A stretch of DNA of 23,298 bases from a virus, in the IMG/VR virus record IMGVR_UViG_3300020438_004094, positions 1-23,298 of that record; one strand, written 5' to 3'. Below the pieces are notes generated by a model, which saw nothing but the letters and a program-made list of their open reading frames with translations, was not told the origin of the DNA and did not search any database. Below are positions 7,027 through 15,192 of this stretch, piece after piece (position 1 is the first letter of the stretch; every line of letters begins with the position of its first letter). A program made the translations under genes and the position numbers.

Positions 7027-7695
7027 ATGGATGACTTTTCAACAGTCAGCAGACAAGAATTTATTTCTAGTCAGTTGAAAGTATCCTTTAATGGTGTTGA
7101 ACGGGTAGATCAAAACTACTCTCAAGCACTACAGGATATTTTCGTTCTTACAATGCTAAATGGTAAAGAGAATGGAACCTATGTTGAAATAGGTGGAGCA
7201 CATCCAATTAATATTAATAACACTTATCTTCTTGAAAGTGTTTTCAATTGGTCTGGAGTTTCTTTTGAAATTAATACTGATTTAGCAAACTTTTATAATA
7301 ATGAAAGGTCGAACAAGTGTATCTGTACTGATGCAACTCAAGTAAACTATTCTAAGGTTTTTGAAGAGAATAATTTATCAAATCAAATTGACTATTTGCA
7401 AGTAGATATTGATCCTTCGTATCAATCTCTTGCTGCTTTGAAAAAAATTGATTTAAAAAATTACAGATTTTCTGTAATTACATTTGAAACAGATGTATAT
7501 CAAGGTAGCACTGCGGTTCTTGAACAGTCGCGCAATATCCTTCAAGGTAATGGTTATCAACTGGTAGCATCTAATGTGAAAAATTGCGGTCACGCATTTG
7601 AAGATTGGTATGTCGATCCAAATACTGTCACAGAGGATATTTGGTCTACGCTCCAGTCTGATAATATGGAATCAACTCAAATCCTACACTCATGA
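7027..7695 (+). CDS. FkbM-type SAM-dependent methyltransferase
   Basis: A 222-residue protein with the FkbM layout. An SQALQD motif (32-37) is followed by the SAM-binding segment YVEIGGAHP (52-60) with NTYLLE and an acidic strand end (SFEIN, 79-83). Later come LQVDIDP (124-130) and a FETD strand (153-156). FkbM enzymes O-methylate sugars or small metabolites and are often found among glycan genes. This one lies just upstream of the glycan cassette but is separated from it by a terminator, so its substrate may be a glycan but this is unproven. The gene starts immediately after the preceding TGA and overlaps the next gene by ATGA. Confidence 0.75.
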   Translation: MDDFSTVSRQEFISSQLKVSFNGVERVDQNYSQALQDIFVLTMLNGKENGTYVEIGGAHPININNTYLLESVFNWSGVSFEINTDLANFYNNERSNKCICTDATQVNYSKVFEENNLSNQIDYLQVDIDPSYQSLAALKKIDLKNYRFSVITFETDVYQGSTAVLEQSRNILQGNGYQLVASNVKNCGHAFEDWYVDPNTVTEDIWSTLQSDNMESTQILHS

Positions 7696-7970
7696 ATGAT
7701 CTAGATCCAAAGTCTGTTGCAACGACTAAGACTACCGTGATCCACGAGAGGTTCCCCTACCGCTATGTGCAAAGGGGTTACATTCAACTGAATGGTAAAC
7801 CTGATTTTCGTTTGCAAAAAGCACACGAGTATACTAAGAAGTATTCTGACATCTATCTGTTTGATAATGGTGATCAGATGCTTCTTGCTATTGAAGACTT
7901 TGAGTATGCCAAATGGTTAGATCCAGATGGTGTGCCTTGTTATGTAAAAGACACTACATCAGCAACTTAA
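7692..7970 (+). CDS. Hypothetical protein, 92 aa
   Basis: MNDLDPKSVATTKTTVIHERFPYRYVQRG... has no recognised domain. It is a soluble mixed alpha/beta-looking protein with an aromatic and charged centre (HEYTKKYSDIYLFDNGDQM) and ends CYVKDTTSAT. It overlaps the FkbM stop by four bases. A fragment at 8013 begins with similar DNA (ATGA...GATCC.AAAGTC), which hints at a partial duplication. Confidence 0.6.
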   Translation: MNDLDPKSVATTKTTVIHERFPYRYVQRGYIQLNGKPDFRLQKAHEYTKKYSDIYLFDNGDQMLLAIEDFEYAKWLDPDGVPCYVKDTTSAT

Positions 7971-8012
7971 ATGGAAAAGGATGTCATCAATCCAACTCTG
8001 ATACACGAGTGA

Positions 8013-8248
8013 ATGACGGTATATGATCCTAAAGTCACGGATGGACTCTAACAGAACTGGTGGAGTCATTAGACCCTCTTATGAGTTTACGACATCTCTC
8101 AAATGGCGTTGGTGCGGATGGGTTACTCCCGCCAGGTTTCTTGTTTCCTGTAAAAGAACAAGTGGCGTGCATGGCAAGACCTATGGTAGGATGGTTGAAA
8201 GACCATCCTTTTTTGTATGAATCTACACTTAGTACTATTTGGCGATAA
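8013..8248 (+). pseudogene. Probable frameshifted small gene
   Basis: An ATG at 8013 gives MTVYDPKVTDGL and a stop at 8049-8051. A one-base shift near 8048 continues into an open frame reading TELVESLDPLMSLRHLS, NGVGADGLLPPGFLFPVKEQ and VACMARPMVGWLKDHPFLY, up to 8248. The joined product looks like one coherent protein. Its end runs into the glycosyltransferase gene at 8217. No slippery sequence is evident, so an inactivating indel is more likely than programmed frameshifting. A GTG at 8060 could instead start a shorter intact gene. No domain recognised. Confidence 0.4.
8189..8214 (+). terminator. Intrinsic terminator before the glycan cassette
   Basis: GGATGGT (8189-8195) and ACCATCC (8202-8208) form a perfect 7-bp stem with a 6-base loop, followed by six T (8209-8214). 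It sits three bases before the ATG of the first glycan gene and would separate the 6811-8000 transcript from the cassette. It also lies inside the tail of the frameshifted reading frame. Confidence 0.7.
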
Positions 8249-9038
8249 GAACTTTTCTCTTGGAAAGAATCGTATTATTAAACAAGCAGAGAATTTTGGT
8301 ATCTTTAAAAGTATTCAACAGTTTTCTGAGGATGATTTGACTGGAGATTTCTGGGAAAATCACGCAAAGAAAATGATGATGCCTAGAGTTGGTATGCCTG
8401 ATAAATTCTATGGGTATTATGCCTGTAAACCATATTTTGTTGGTAAGGCATTAAGAAACATTCCTGAAGGTGACGTTCTCCTCTATGTTGATAGTGGTTG
8501 TGAACTCAACAAGAATGGAATGAAAATGATGGAGCAGTATTATACTGAGTGTCTTGAAAATAATGGTGTATTCTTTAGTTTGAATCTTCCAGAAATTCAG
8601 TGGACTAAGATGGACACTTACCGACATATTGCTGGACCAGATGATAGTCATATGGTTACTAGACAAATCATTTCAGGTATCTTCTTGATGAAACATAATC
8701 CTATTATGATTGAGATTGTGGATAAGTGGAAAGAACTCTGCATCAAAGATGGTGGACGTTATCTTGATGATAGTCCCTCAGAATTTGAGAACCATCAAAT
8801 CTTTAATGATCATAGGCACGATCAATCTATTCTTTCATTGATGATGAAGATCTATTCTCAGTATGATGATTTTACATTCCACGAGGATCATACTTTTGAA
8901 ACCATTTGGGATGCTGCTGGTTTGAGTGGAGTTCCTGTGGGACCAGAGCAGGCCAAAATATGGAATACATATGGTAGAGATTATCCAATCTGGGCAACCA
9001 GAAATGGTAAAATTGATTTTACTAATTGTCAAATATGA
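8217..9038 (+). CDS. Putative glycosyltransferase
   Basis: A 273-residue protein. It has an N-terminal beta strand (NLHLVLFGD), a GDVLLYVDSGCELN segment (86-98) like the metal-binding strand of GT-A transferases, and a late HDQS motif (201-204) common in small nucleotide-diphospho-sugar transferases that act on polysaccharides. No signal peptide or membrane helix, so it is cytoplasmic or peripheral. It is the first gene of the cassette and overlaps the isomerase gene by four bases. No promoter is evident between it and the terminator just upstream. The specific GT family and sugar are not determined. Confidence 0.6.
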   Translation: MNLHLVLFGDKNFSLGKNRIIKQAENFGIFKSIQQFSEDDLTGDFWENHAKKMMMPRVGMPDKFYGYYACKPYFVGKALRNIPEGDVLLYVDSGCELNKNGMKMMEQYYTECLENNGVFFSLNLPEIQWTKMDTYRHIAGPDDSHMVTRQIISGIFLMKHNPIMIEIVDKWKELCIKDGGRYLDDSPSEFENHQIFNDHRHDQSILSLMMKIYSQYDDFTFHEDHTFETIWDAAGLSGVPVGPEQAKIWNTYGRDYPIWATRNGKIDFTNCQI

Positions 9039-9376
9039 ATAAAGTAGAAAGACCTTGGGGATGGTATGAAACCATTCACGAAGGAGATAGATTAAAAATT
9101 AAAAATATTGAAGTCAATCCAGGACAAAGTATATCCTTACAATTTCACTATCACAGATCTGAGCATTGGGTAGTTGTTGGTGGAACTGCAAAGGTGCGAG
9201 TTGGTGATGAAGAAAAATTGTTGAGTCAAAATGAAAGCATTTATGTTCCTCAGACAGAAATACATCGTCTTTCAAATCCAGGACTAATACCTTTAAGAAT
9301 AGTAGAAGTTCAATGTGGTTCTTATCTTGAAGAGGATGATATTGTACGGATTGATGACAATTATGGAAGATCTTGA
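9035..9376 (+). CDS. Cupin mannose-6-phosphate isomerase (type II), stand-alone
   Basis: A single cupin domain of 113 residues matching the C-terminal isomerase half of bifunctional ManC/AlgA. Landmarks are RPWGWYETI (6-14), VNPGQSISLQFHYHRSEHW (28-46) with metal-ligand His38, His40 and His44/Glu43, the second cupin motif around His77 (EIHRLSNPG), and EVQCGSYLEEDDIVR. It should convert fructose-6-P to mannose-6-P, the entry to GDP-mannose and GDP-fucose. The pyrophosphorylase half of ManC is missing here. I chose the ATG at 9035 (ATGA overlap) over an alternative start at 9026. Its stop overlaps the -35 box of the gmd promoter. Confidence 0.85.
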   Translation: MNKVERPWGWYETIHEGDRLKIKNIEVNPGQSISLQFHYHRSEHWVVVGGTAKVRVGDEEKLLSQNESIYVPQTEIHRLSNPGLIPLRIVEVQCGSYLEEDDIVRIDDNYGRS

Positions 9377-9401
9377 CATCTGTGCGTTTTTGTTTTACAA
9401 T
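9373..9401 (+). promoter_or_regulatory. Sigma70-type promoter upstream of gmd
   Basis: TTGACA (9373-9378) and TACAAT (9396-9401) are 17 bases apart and 20 bases before the gmd ATG. The -35 hexamer contains the stop codon of the isomerase gene (9374-9376). It is the clearest promoter inside the glycan cassette and probably drives the long run of overlapping genes after it. Confidence 0.7.
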
Positions 9402-9421
9402 GAATTGAGATTACAATTTTT

Positions 9422-10423
9422 ATGTCTGTAGCGTTAATAACGGGTATAACCGGACAAGATGGATCATACCTAGCAGAACTTTTGCTTGAAAAGGGGTATG
9501 AAGTTCATGGTATTGTTCGTCGTTCTTCTCTGATTAATACTCATCGTATTGATCACATTTATGATAAACTTACTCTTCATTATGGGGATCTAACTGATGC
9601 TACCAATATTATTGGGGTAATTAAGAAGGTAGAACCTGACGAAATATATAATCTAGGTGCTCAGAGTCACGTTAAGGTTTCATTTGAAACTCCTGAATAT
9701 ACTGGTAACACTGATGGTCTTGGAACTCTCCGTGTTCTTGAGGCAGTGCGCCTTCTTGGTATGGAAAATAAGGTTCGTATTTACCAAGCATCTACATCAG
9801 AGTTGTATGGTTTGGTTCAAGAAGTTCCTCAAAAAGAAACTACTCCGTTCTATCCACGCTCACCTTATGGTGTAGCTAAACTCTATGGATATTGGATCGT
9901 CAAAAACTACAGAGAGTCCTATGGATTACACGCAAGTTCTGGAATTCTTTTCAATCATGAAAGCCCCCGACGAGGGGAAACGTTTGTTACCCGAAAAATT
10001 ACCAGAGGATTGTCCCGTATTTCAGTTGGGGAACAAAACGTATTATCTCTCGGAAACCTTGATGCACGAAGGGATTGGGGGCACGCAAAAGACTTCGTAG
10101 AAGCAATGTGGTTGATGCTTCAGCAGGATGAACCTGATGATTATGTTATCGCTACTGGTGTTCAATATTCTGTTCGTGATTTTGTGAATGAGGCAGCACC
10201 TTACTTTGGTATGAATATTGAATGGATGGGTGAAGGTCTTGATGAAGTTGGTTATGATTGGAATACCAAACGACCTGTTATTAGAGTTGATAAAGGATAT
10301 TTCCGCCCTGCTGAAGTAGAAACTCTTCTTGGGGATCCTTCTAAAGCAAAACAAAAAATGGGTTGGGAACCTAAAATTTCATTTAAAGAATTGGTTGAGG
10401 ACATGGTGGTTTATGGACAGTAA
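9422..10423 (+). CDS. gmd: GDP-mannose 4,6-dehydratase
   Basis: A 333-residue extended short-chain dehydrogenase, near the usual GMD length of about 340-370. The NADP-binding [10 protein letters not shown] is at 7-16 and IVRRSS at 31-36. Catalytic residues lie in STSELYG (124-130) and YGVAK (Tyr149, Lys153). [10 protein letters not shown] (near 177-186) is the typical GMD signature. It converts GDP-D-mannose to GDP-4-keto-6-deoxy-D-mannose, the first committed step to GDP-L-fucose. Directly preceded by its own sigma70-type promoter and overlapping fcl by 11 bases. All expected active-site residues are present, so it should be functional. Confidence 0.95.
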   Translation: MSVALITGITGQDGSYLAELLLEKGYEVHGIVRRSSLINTHRIDHIYDKLTLHYGDLTDATNIIGVIKKVEPDEIYNLGAQSHVKVSFETPEYTGNTDGLGTLRVLEAVRLLGMENKVRIYQASTSELYGLVQEVPQKETTPFYPRSPYGVAKLYGYWIVKNYRESYGLHASSGILFNHESPRRGETFVTRKITRGLSRISVGEQNVLSLGNLDARRDWGHAKDFVEAMWLMLQQDEPDDYVIATGVQYSVRDFVNEAAPYFGMNIEWMGEGLDEVGYDWNTKRPVIRVDKGYFRPAEVETLLGDPSKAKQKMGWEPKISFKELVEDMVVYGQ

Positions 10424-11363
10424 GAGTCGCGTTTATGTTGCTGGGAACACAGGTCTTGTGGGTTCTGCAATCGTTCGTATGTTGCATACTAAAGGATATA
10501 CGAACATTCTTTCAACACCTTCCAGTCACTTTGATCTGCGAAGGCAGAGTGATGTTGAAAGATTTTTTGAGAATAATGATCCAGAATACATCTATCTCGC
10601 TGCTGCAAAGGTAGGTGGTATTGTTGCGAACAGGGATTATCCTGCTCATTTCATTTATGATAATTTGATGATTCAATCAAATATTATTCATGCTGCTAGG
10701 AAGTTTGGATCTAAGAAACTTTTGTTCCTTGGATCTTCCTGCATCTATCCGAAGATGTGTGAGCAACCTATTAAAGAAGAGTATCTTTTGACTGGTCCTC
10801 TGGAACCTAGTAATGATGCTTATGCGGTTGCGAAGATTGCTGGCATCAAGATGTGTCAAGCATATCGTACACAGTATGGTTTCAATGCTATTTCATTGAT
10901 GCCAACTAATCTGTATGGACCAAATGATAACTTTGATCTGAAAACCTCTCACGTTCTTCCTGCATTGATTCGTAAATTGGATGCTGGTAAGAATAGTATT
11001 GGTCACGATCTTGGCGGTCCTTTCCACAACCCTGTGGAACTGTGGGGTGATGGATCTCCAATGCGTGAGTTTCTTCACGTTGATGATCTTGCTGATGCCT
11101 GCTTTATTGCCATGCAAAAGTATGATAAATCGGAACCACTTAATGTTGGAACTGGTGAAGATGTAACCATCAAAGAGCTTGCAAAAACAATTGCTGGCGT
11201 TGTTGGTTTTAATGGCGAGTTAAGATGGGATACTAGCAAACCGAATGGTACACCACGAAAGGTTTTAAATGTAGATAAGATTAAGGCACTTGGTTGGGAA
11301 CCTAAGATTAGTTTGAAAGATGGAATCAAATCCACATATGAGTGGTATAAGGAATGTCTGTAG
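10413..11363 (+). CDS. fcl: GDP-L-fucose synthase
   Basis: A 316-residue epimerase/reductase. [11 protein letters not shown] (11-21) is the NADP-binding GxxGxxG, SSCIYP (108-113) carries the active-site Ser/Cys, and YAVAK (Tyr137, Lys141) is the catalytic pair. A conserved [10 protein letters not shown] and [13 protein letters not shown] are also present. It turns the GMD product into GDP-L-fucose by 3,5-epimerisation and 4-reduction. The frame is open upstream to 10329, but the ATG at 10413 matches the family N-terminus and gives an 11-base overlap with gmd. With gmd it forms a complete GDP-mannose to GDP-fucose route. Confidence 0.94.
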   Translation: MDSKSRVYVAGNTGLVGSAIVRMLHTKGYTNILSTPSSHFDLRRQSDVERFFENNDPEYIYLAAAKVGGIVANRDYPAHFIYDNLMIQSNIIHAARKFGSKKLLFLGSSCIYPKMCEQPIKEEYLLTGPLEPSNDAYAVAKIAGIKMCQAYRTQYGFNAISLMPTNLYGPNDNFDLKTSHVLPALIRKLDAGKNSIGHDLGGPFHNPVELWGDGSPMREFLHVDDLADACFIAMQKYDKSEPLNVGTGEDVTIKELAKTIAGVVGFNGELRWDTSKPNGTPRKVLNVDKIKALGWEPKISLKDGIKSTYEWYKECL

Positions 11364-11926
11364 GTGAGTTCTTTAAAAAACATATAGACTCAATCTCTGT
11401 ATCATATATTAATCTTGATACTGCAAAGGCAGATAGACTTGTGGAGTTACTTTCTACCTGCACTGGTAAAATTTTCTTCACTGGTGTGGGTAAGAATGGT
11501 CACGTTGCAGCAAAAGCAACGTCAACCTTTTCTTCCATTGGTTTGCCTTGTTTCTTCTTGAATCCTGTAGATAGTGTTCATGGAGATATGGGAGTTATTT
11601 CTTCTGAAGATATATTAATATCTGTCTCGAAGAGTGGGAATACCGAAGAGTTGCTGAATTTTCTACAATATGTTAATAGAAAGCAGTGCAGGTTGGTTAC
11701 GATACATTCAAATCCTGGCAACAAATCAAGTAAATATTCTTATTTGGATATTGATTTGCATGTTGATAGTGAGGCAGATCATTTGAATATTGTACCAACT
11801 TCTTCTATTGCAATTTTTACTATATTCCTACAATCAGTTGCTTGTGAAATATCAAGAAGAAGAAATCTTACACTGCAAAAATTTATTTTTAATCATCCTG
11901 GTGGAAGTATTGGTAAATTAAAATGA
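11354..11926 (+). CDS. SIS-domain sugar-phosphate isomerase, KdsD-like without CBS domains
   Basis: A 190-residue SIS domain closely patterned on arabinose-5-phosphate isomerases: FTGVGKNGHVAAK (42-54), HGDMG (76-80), SVSKSGNTEE (90-99), PTSS (148-151) and a C-terminal HPGGSIGKL (181-189). Residues corresponding to the KdsD catalytic set seem present (Lys47, Glu98 or Glu99, Glu140, His181). Family members normally have about 320 residues with a CBS pair that is absent here. The expected reaction is D-ribulose-5-P to D-arabinose-5-P, or a similar aldose/ketose isomerisation. Overlaps fcl by 10 bases and the next gene by ATGA, placing it with the nucleotidyltransferase-kinase and HAD genes in a probable second activated-sugar pathway. 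Confidence 0.8.
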   Translation: MSVGEFFKKHIDSISVSYINLDTAKADRLVELLSTCTGKIFFTGVGKNGHVAAKATSTFSSIGLPCFFLNPVDSVHGDMGVISSEDILISVSKSGNTEELLNFLQYVNRKQCRLVTIHSNPGNKSSKYSYLDIDLHVDSEADHLNIVPTSSIAIFTIFLQSVACEISRRRNLTLQKFIFNHPGGSIGKLK

Positions 11927-13437
11927 TTAAATCGCAAGATATTAAATATGTAATCGTTCAGTCTGGTGGTAAAGGAACCAGAATGGGTCATTACGCTCAG
12001 AATAGACCGAAGTGTTTAGTTCCAGTAAATGGAATGCCAATGATCATAAACACTATGAAAGTGTATAATGATAAGAAGATCATCATTATTGGAGATCACT
12101 TAGTTGATGTTCTTGATTGCTATCTTCATTCTTTTGGTAAAGAATATGACTATAAGATTGTAAGAACAGAAGAACCTGGAACTGCAGCAGGTCTTACTAA
12201 GGCAGTTTCTTTCATTCCAGACGGAGAACCGTTCATTATCACTTGGTCAGATCTTTTCTTTGAGAAAGAACAAGAGTTCACTCTTGAAACAGAACTACTT
12301 GTAGGACTTTCAAATACATTTAAATGTAGGTGGAAGTATGATAATGCTTTTATTAATGAATCATCTACAGAACTTGGTGTATCTGGATTTTTTGCTTTCT
12401 GGGATAAGTCCAAGTTTGATAAACTCTCAACGGACAGTTCTCTTGTTAGGGGATTTTTGAGTAGTGAATATACTTCTGAAAATATTTCTACTTTCTATAA
12501 TCATGACTGTTTTGAGGTTGGTGAAAAAGAAAGGTATGAAGAACTCATATCTCAAGGACCAAATCATAGGTTCTTTAACAAAGTTGATATTAAGGAAGAC
12601 TTAGTATACAAAGAGTGTATTGATGTCAAGTATAACTCAGTTCATCAGAATGAGAAAGACTGGTATGAGTTTGTTGGTGAAAAATTTGATAGGATTCCAA
12701 AAGTATATAAAACTGAACCATTAGTTCTTCAGAGAATCAAAGGGAAGCATCCTTGGGAAGATCTTTATGGAAGTGATGTCATTGAAAATTATTGCAACAC
12801 TCTAGATATCCTTCACAACATTGATTCTAAAGAAGGTAATATGGGAGATTGTATGAATGTCTATTTCTCCAAACCGTATCAAAGAATTAGAGAAATTTCT
12901 AATATAGTTCCTATGGTTCATAGATCATACATTAATATTAACGGTAAGAATTGTATTAATCCATATAAAGATCTTTCATACTTTGAAGATATTATTAGTT
13001 CGATCAGTAATGTAAATACTTATAATATTATTCATGGAGATTGTACTTTTAGTAATACCTTGGTTGATGATAGTGGCAAGGTATGGTTGATCGATCCTCG
13101 TGGAACTTTTGGTAATACAAAAATCTATGGAGACAAGAGATATGATTGGGCAAAACTTTATTACTCTGTATCTGGAAACTACGATTCAATCAATTCTAAA
13201 CAATTCAAAGTAAGTATTTTAAATGATTATGTTGATCTTGAAATCAAGTCTAATGGATATGAGCAGATGTCTGACTACGTAATTAGTAGATCTGGGATGA
13301 CTAAAAAAGAAATGCTTCTAATAAACGCTACCATTTGGTTATCTCTGACTGGGTATGTTAAAGAAGATATTGATGCTGCAATGTACGCTTTTTATAAAGG
13401 ATGTGAATTATGGACACAAGCATTTTCTCAAGATTAA
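11923..13437 (+). CDS. Bifunctional sugar-phosphate nucleotidyltransferase / APH-type kinase
   Basis: A 504-residue two-domain protein. The N-terminal ~240 residues are a nucleotidyltransferase: VQSGGKGTRMG (12-22), NRPKCLVPVNGMPMI (27-41) and a WSDLFF metal-binding segment at 108-113. The C-terminal ~250 residues resemble aminoglycoside/choline-kinase-like phosphotransferases: HGDCTFSN (371-378, catalytic Asp), LIDPRG (389-394) and DKRYDWAKLYYS (404-415). The fusion implies sequential phosphorylation and NMP transfer to a sugar or small alcohol. Alternatives are a LicC-LicA-like choline or ethanolamine module, or a heptose-type route. The SIS gene before and HAD gene after, both overlapping, favour a sugar. 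The nucleotide (GTP or CTP) cannot be read with confidence. Confidence 0.78.
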   Translation: MIKSQDIKYVIVQSGGKGTRMGHYAQNRPKCLVPVNGMPMIINTMKVYNDKKIIIIGDHLVDVLDCYLHSFGKEYDYKIVRTEEPGTAAGLTKAVSFIPDGEPFIITWSDLFFEKEQEFTLETELLVGLSNTFKCRWKYDNAFINESSTELGVSGFFAFWDKSKFDKLSTDSSLVRGFLSSEYTSENISTFYNHDCFEVGEKERYEELISQGPNHRFFNKVDIKEDLVYKECIDVKYNSVHQNEKDWYEFVGEKFDRIPKVYKTEPLVLQRIKGKHPWEDLYGSDVIENYCNTLDILHNIDSKEGNMGDCMNVYFSKPYQRIREISNIVPMVHRSYININGKNCINPYKDLSYFEDIISSISNVNTYNIIHGDCTFSNTLVDDSGKVWLIDPRGTFGNTKIYGDKRYDWAKLYYSVSGNYDSINSKQFKVSILNDYVDLEIKSNGYEQMSDYVISRSGMTKKEMLLINATIWLSLTGYVKEDIDAAMYAFYKGCELWTQAFSQD

Positions 13438-13754
13438 ACAAGACTTGGATTTTTGATCTTGATGGTACTCTTGTTATTCATAATGGATACAAGTGTGGAG
13501 AGGATACTTTGCTTCCAGGAATTAAAGACTTCTTTCATAAGAATATAACTGACACTGATTATGTTCTTATTATCACTGCAAGACATAGTGAGTTTAAGGG
13601 TATTGCTGAAAAGTGTTTTTTGGAAAATCAAATTGAGTATGATAAAATCATATATGATATGCCAAATGGAGAAAGAATACTTGTGAATGATATCAAACCA
13701 AGCGGACTGAAAACTGCATATTCTTATAATCTGGATAGAGATACTGGATTATGA
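13410..13754 (+). CDS. Small HAD-family phosphatase
   Basis: A 114-residue HAD without a cap domain. Motif I is FDLDGT (15-20, Asp16 and Asp18), motif II is TAR (56-58) and motif IV is the acidic VNDIKPSG (92-99). The MPNGERILVNDIKPSG region is typical of small HAD phosphatases in capsule or LPS gene clusters. It probably dephosphorylates a sugar phosphate or phosphorylated precursor. The start at 13410 overlaps the kinase domain gene by 28 bases; no later in-frame Met precedes motif I, so this start is needed. It overlaps the next gene by ATGA. Substrate unknown; context suggests the product of the SIS isomerase. Confidence 0.72.
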   Translation: MDTSIFSRLNKTWIFDLDGTLVIHNGYKCGEDTLLPGIKDFFHKNITDTDYVLIITARHSEFKGIAEKCFLENQIEYDKIIYDMPNGERILVNDIKPSGLKTAYSYNLDRDTGL

Positions 13755-14518
13755 CGGTTAAAATTGCATTGAATGATCCTAGGTACAACTATTCGTATAA
13801 GGGATTTTGTTCTATAGTCTGTGCCATTATTGACATAGCGTTAGAGCATTATTCCGTTTATGCTGATTGTGATTGTGAAGTGGTGGAATCTCAGACATTA
13901 GAATTATTTGATTCTATTCATACAGGAGAATCTGAGTATGATGCTGGACCTTGGTGGTTGCAAAGATTTTTTTCAAATGAACTACATCATAGTGAATATT
14001 CTGCTCATACAGTTGCTAATCCTAGTAATTTGATTTTAAAGAATATGATCTTACAAAATATTTTGTCAATCAAAAAGGATAAGTTGCTCAAGTTTGAGAA
14101 TAAGTATAAAGGTCTTGGACTTACTAGTAGAACTCTTGCAGTTCAGATCAGAGGAACTGATAAAAATACTGAGATTAAAGAACCAAATATTGAAAATATA
14201 ATTTACAAAATTGATAGTTATTTGGAATCCAATTTGGTTGACAATATTTTTCTAGCTACAGATGACACCAAATTTTTTAATAAGTTAAAGTCTCATTATG
14301 GAGACTTGCTTTTATATGACAATGAAGTTAGAATGAGTGAGGATGGCACACCTCTTCATAGACTATCAGATAGAGATGTGGTCAATGAAGAAGTATTATC
14401 TAACGTATACATTCTTTCAAGATGTAAGCACTTTCTCTATAGTTTTTCAAATGTAAGTCTTCTTGCTTTGATTATGGGAGCAAATACACAGGAGACAATT
14501 GTTAATTTAAATTTATGA
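13751..14518 (+). CDS. Putative fucosyltransferase, GT23/NodZ-like
   Basis: A 255-residue protein with the peptide pattern of the NodZ/FUT8 and protein O-fucosyltransferase superfamily. LAVQIRGTDK (129-138) corresponds to the HxRRTDK donor-binding motif, NIFLATDD (165-172) is a nucleotide-pocket strand, and LYSFSNVSLLALIMG (229-243) resembles the family C-terminal motif. The canonical first Arg-Arg pair reads IRG, so one Arg is replaced by Gly. GDP-fucose is the expected donor, consistent with gmd/fcl upstream. No membrane helix. Overlaps both neighbours by four bases. The assignment rests on short motifs only. Confidence 0.55.
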   Translation: MTVKIALNDPRYNYSYKGFCSIVCAIIDIALEHYSVYADCDCEVVESQTLELFDSIHTGESEYDAGPWWLQRFFSNELHHSEYSAHTVANPSNLILKNMILQNILSIKKDKLLKFENKYKGLGLTSRTLAVQIRGTDKNTEIKEPNIENIIYKIDSYLESNLVDNIFLATDDTKFFNKLKSHYGDLLLYDNEVRMSEDGTPLHRLSDRDVVNEEVLSNVYILSRCKHFLYSFSNVSLLALIMGANTQETIVNLNL

Positions 14519-15192
14519 AGTATATCTATCATCACCTAGGACTTGGAGATCATATCATTAACAATGGTATGGTCCGTCACTTTTACAAAGAGTATGGTGC
14601 AATCACGTTGTTTGCTTACAAGCATAACGTAAAGAATGTTCAGTATATGTATCGCGATCTTGAAAACTTTCAAGTGATCGGATCCGAGAGTGATGCTCAA
14701 ATTGATTCTTACATTCAAAAGACTGGAGTTGATTGCATCAAGATTGGATTCTCTGATCTCAGTGGTCTAATGCCTGAACTTGCTTTTGACAAAGCATTTT
14801 ATAAGTTGGCAGATCTTGATTTTTCTATTCGATTTGATGAGTTCTATTTGCAGAGAGATCTTGCTAAAGAGAATGAAGTTATTGAAGCATTAAATCCTAC
14901 TGGAGAAAAGTATGTCTTTGTTCACGATGATTCGATGCGTGGGTTCTCTATTGATCTTGAGAAGGTAAGGACTGATTATAAGATTGTTATGAACGATAAG
15001 CAGTTCAATGTGTTTGATTATCTTACACTCATTGAGAATGCTGAAGAGGTTCACTTTATGCAGTCTTCATTTAAAGAACTTATTTGTTCTTTCAAATTAG
15101 ATAAACCAACTTTATATCAACATAACTATGTCAGACAGTATGAAGAATGTATGAACTCTGTTGGACTTAATTCTTTTATTGAAATTGACTGA
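14515..15192 (+). CDS. Putative GT-B glycosyltransferase (GT9-like)
   Basis: A 225-residue protein. It begins with HHLGLGDHIINNGMVRHF (6-23), recalling the glycine-rich start of ADP-heptose-type GT9 transferases. A C-terminal half follows with EEVHFMQSSFKELICSF (177-193) and then KPTLYQH (197-203), the position where GT9 enzymes bind the nucleotide. It is shorter than typical GT9 members (about 330 residues), so part of the fold may be reduced. Overlaps the preceding gene by ATGA and shares one base with the next. Sugar and acceptor unknown. It may instead belong to an unnamed family of phage or cyanobacterial glycan genes. Confidence 0.45.
   Translation: MKYIYHHLGLGDHIINNGMVRHFYKEYGAITLFAYKHNVKNVQYMYRDLENFQVIGSESDAQIDSYIQKTGVDCIKIGFSDLSGLMPELAFDKAFYKLADLDFSIRFDEFYLQRDLAKENEVIEALNPTGEKYVFVHDDSMRGFSIDLEKVRTDYKIVMNDKQFNVFDYLTLIENAEEVHFMQSSFKELICSFKLDKPTLYQHNYVRQYEECMNSVGLNSFIEID

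Noticed and set aside
8023-8220. 65-aa ORF (MILKSRMDSN...)
   Set aside because: Basic, Trp/Arg-rich product out of frame with the more protein-like frame at 8051-8248; looks like a shadow.
10043-10354. - strand ORFs inside gmd and fcl
   Set aside because: Antisense shadows of well-conserved enzymes with intact motifs; no start signals.
11354-13754. KDO synthesis locus
   Set aside because: The SIS protein is KdsD-like and a HAD is present, but there is no KDO-8-P synthase, and the nucleotidyltransferase lacks a CMP-KDO synthetase pattern and is fused to a kinase.
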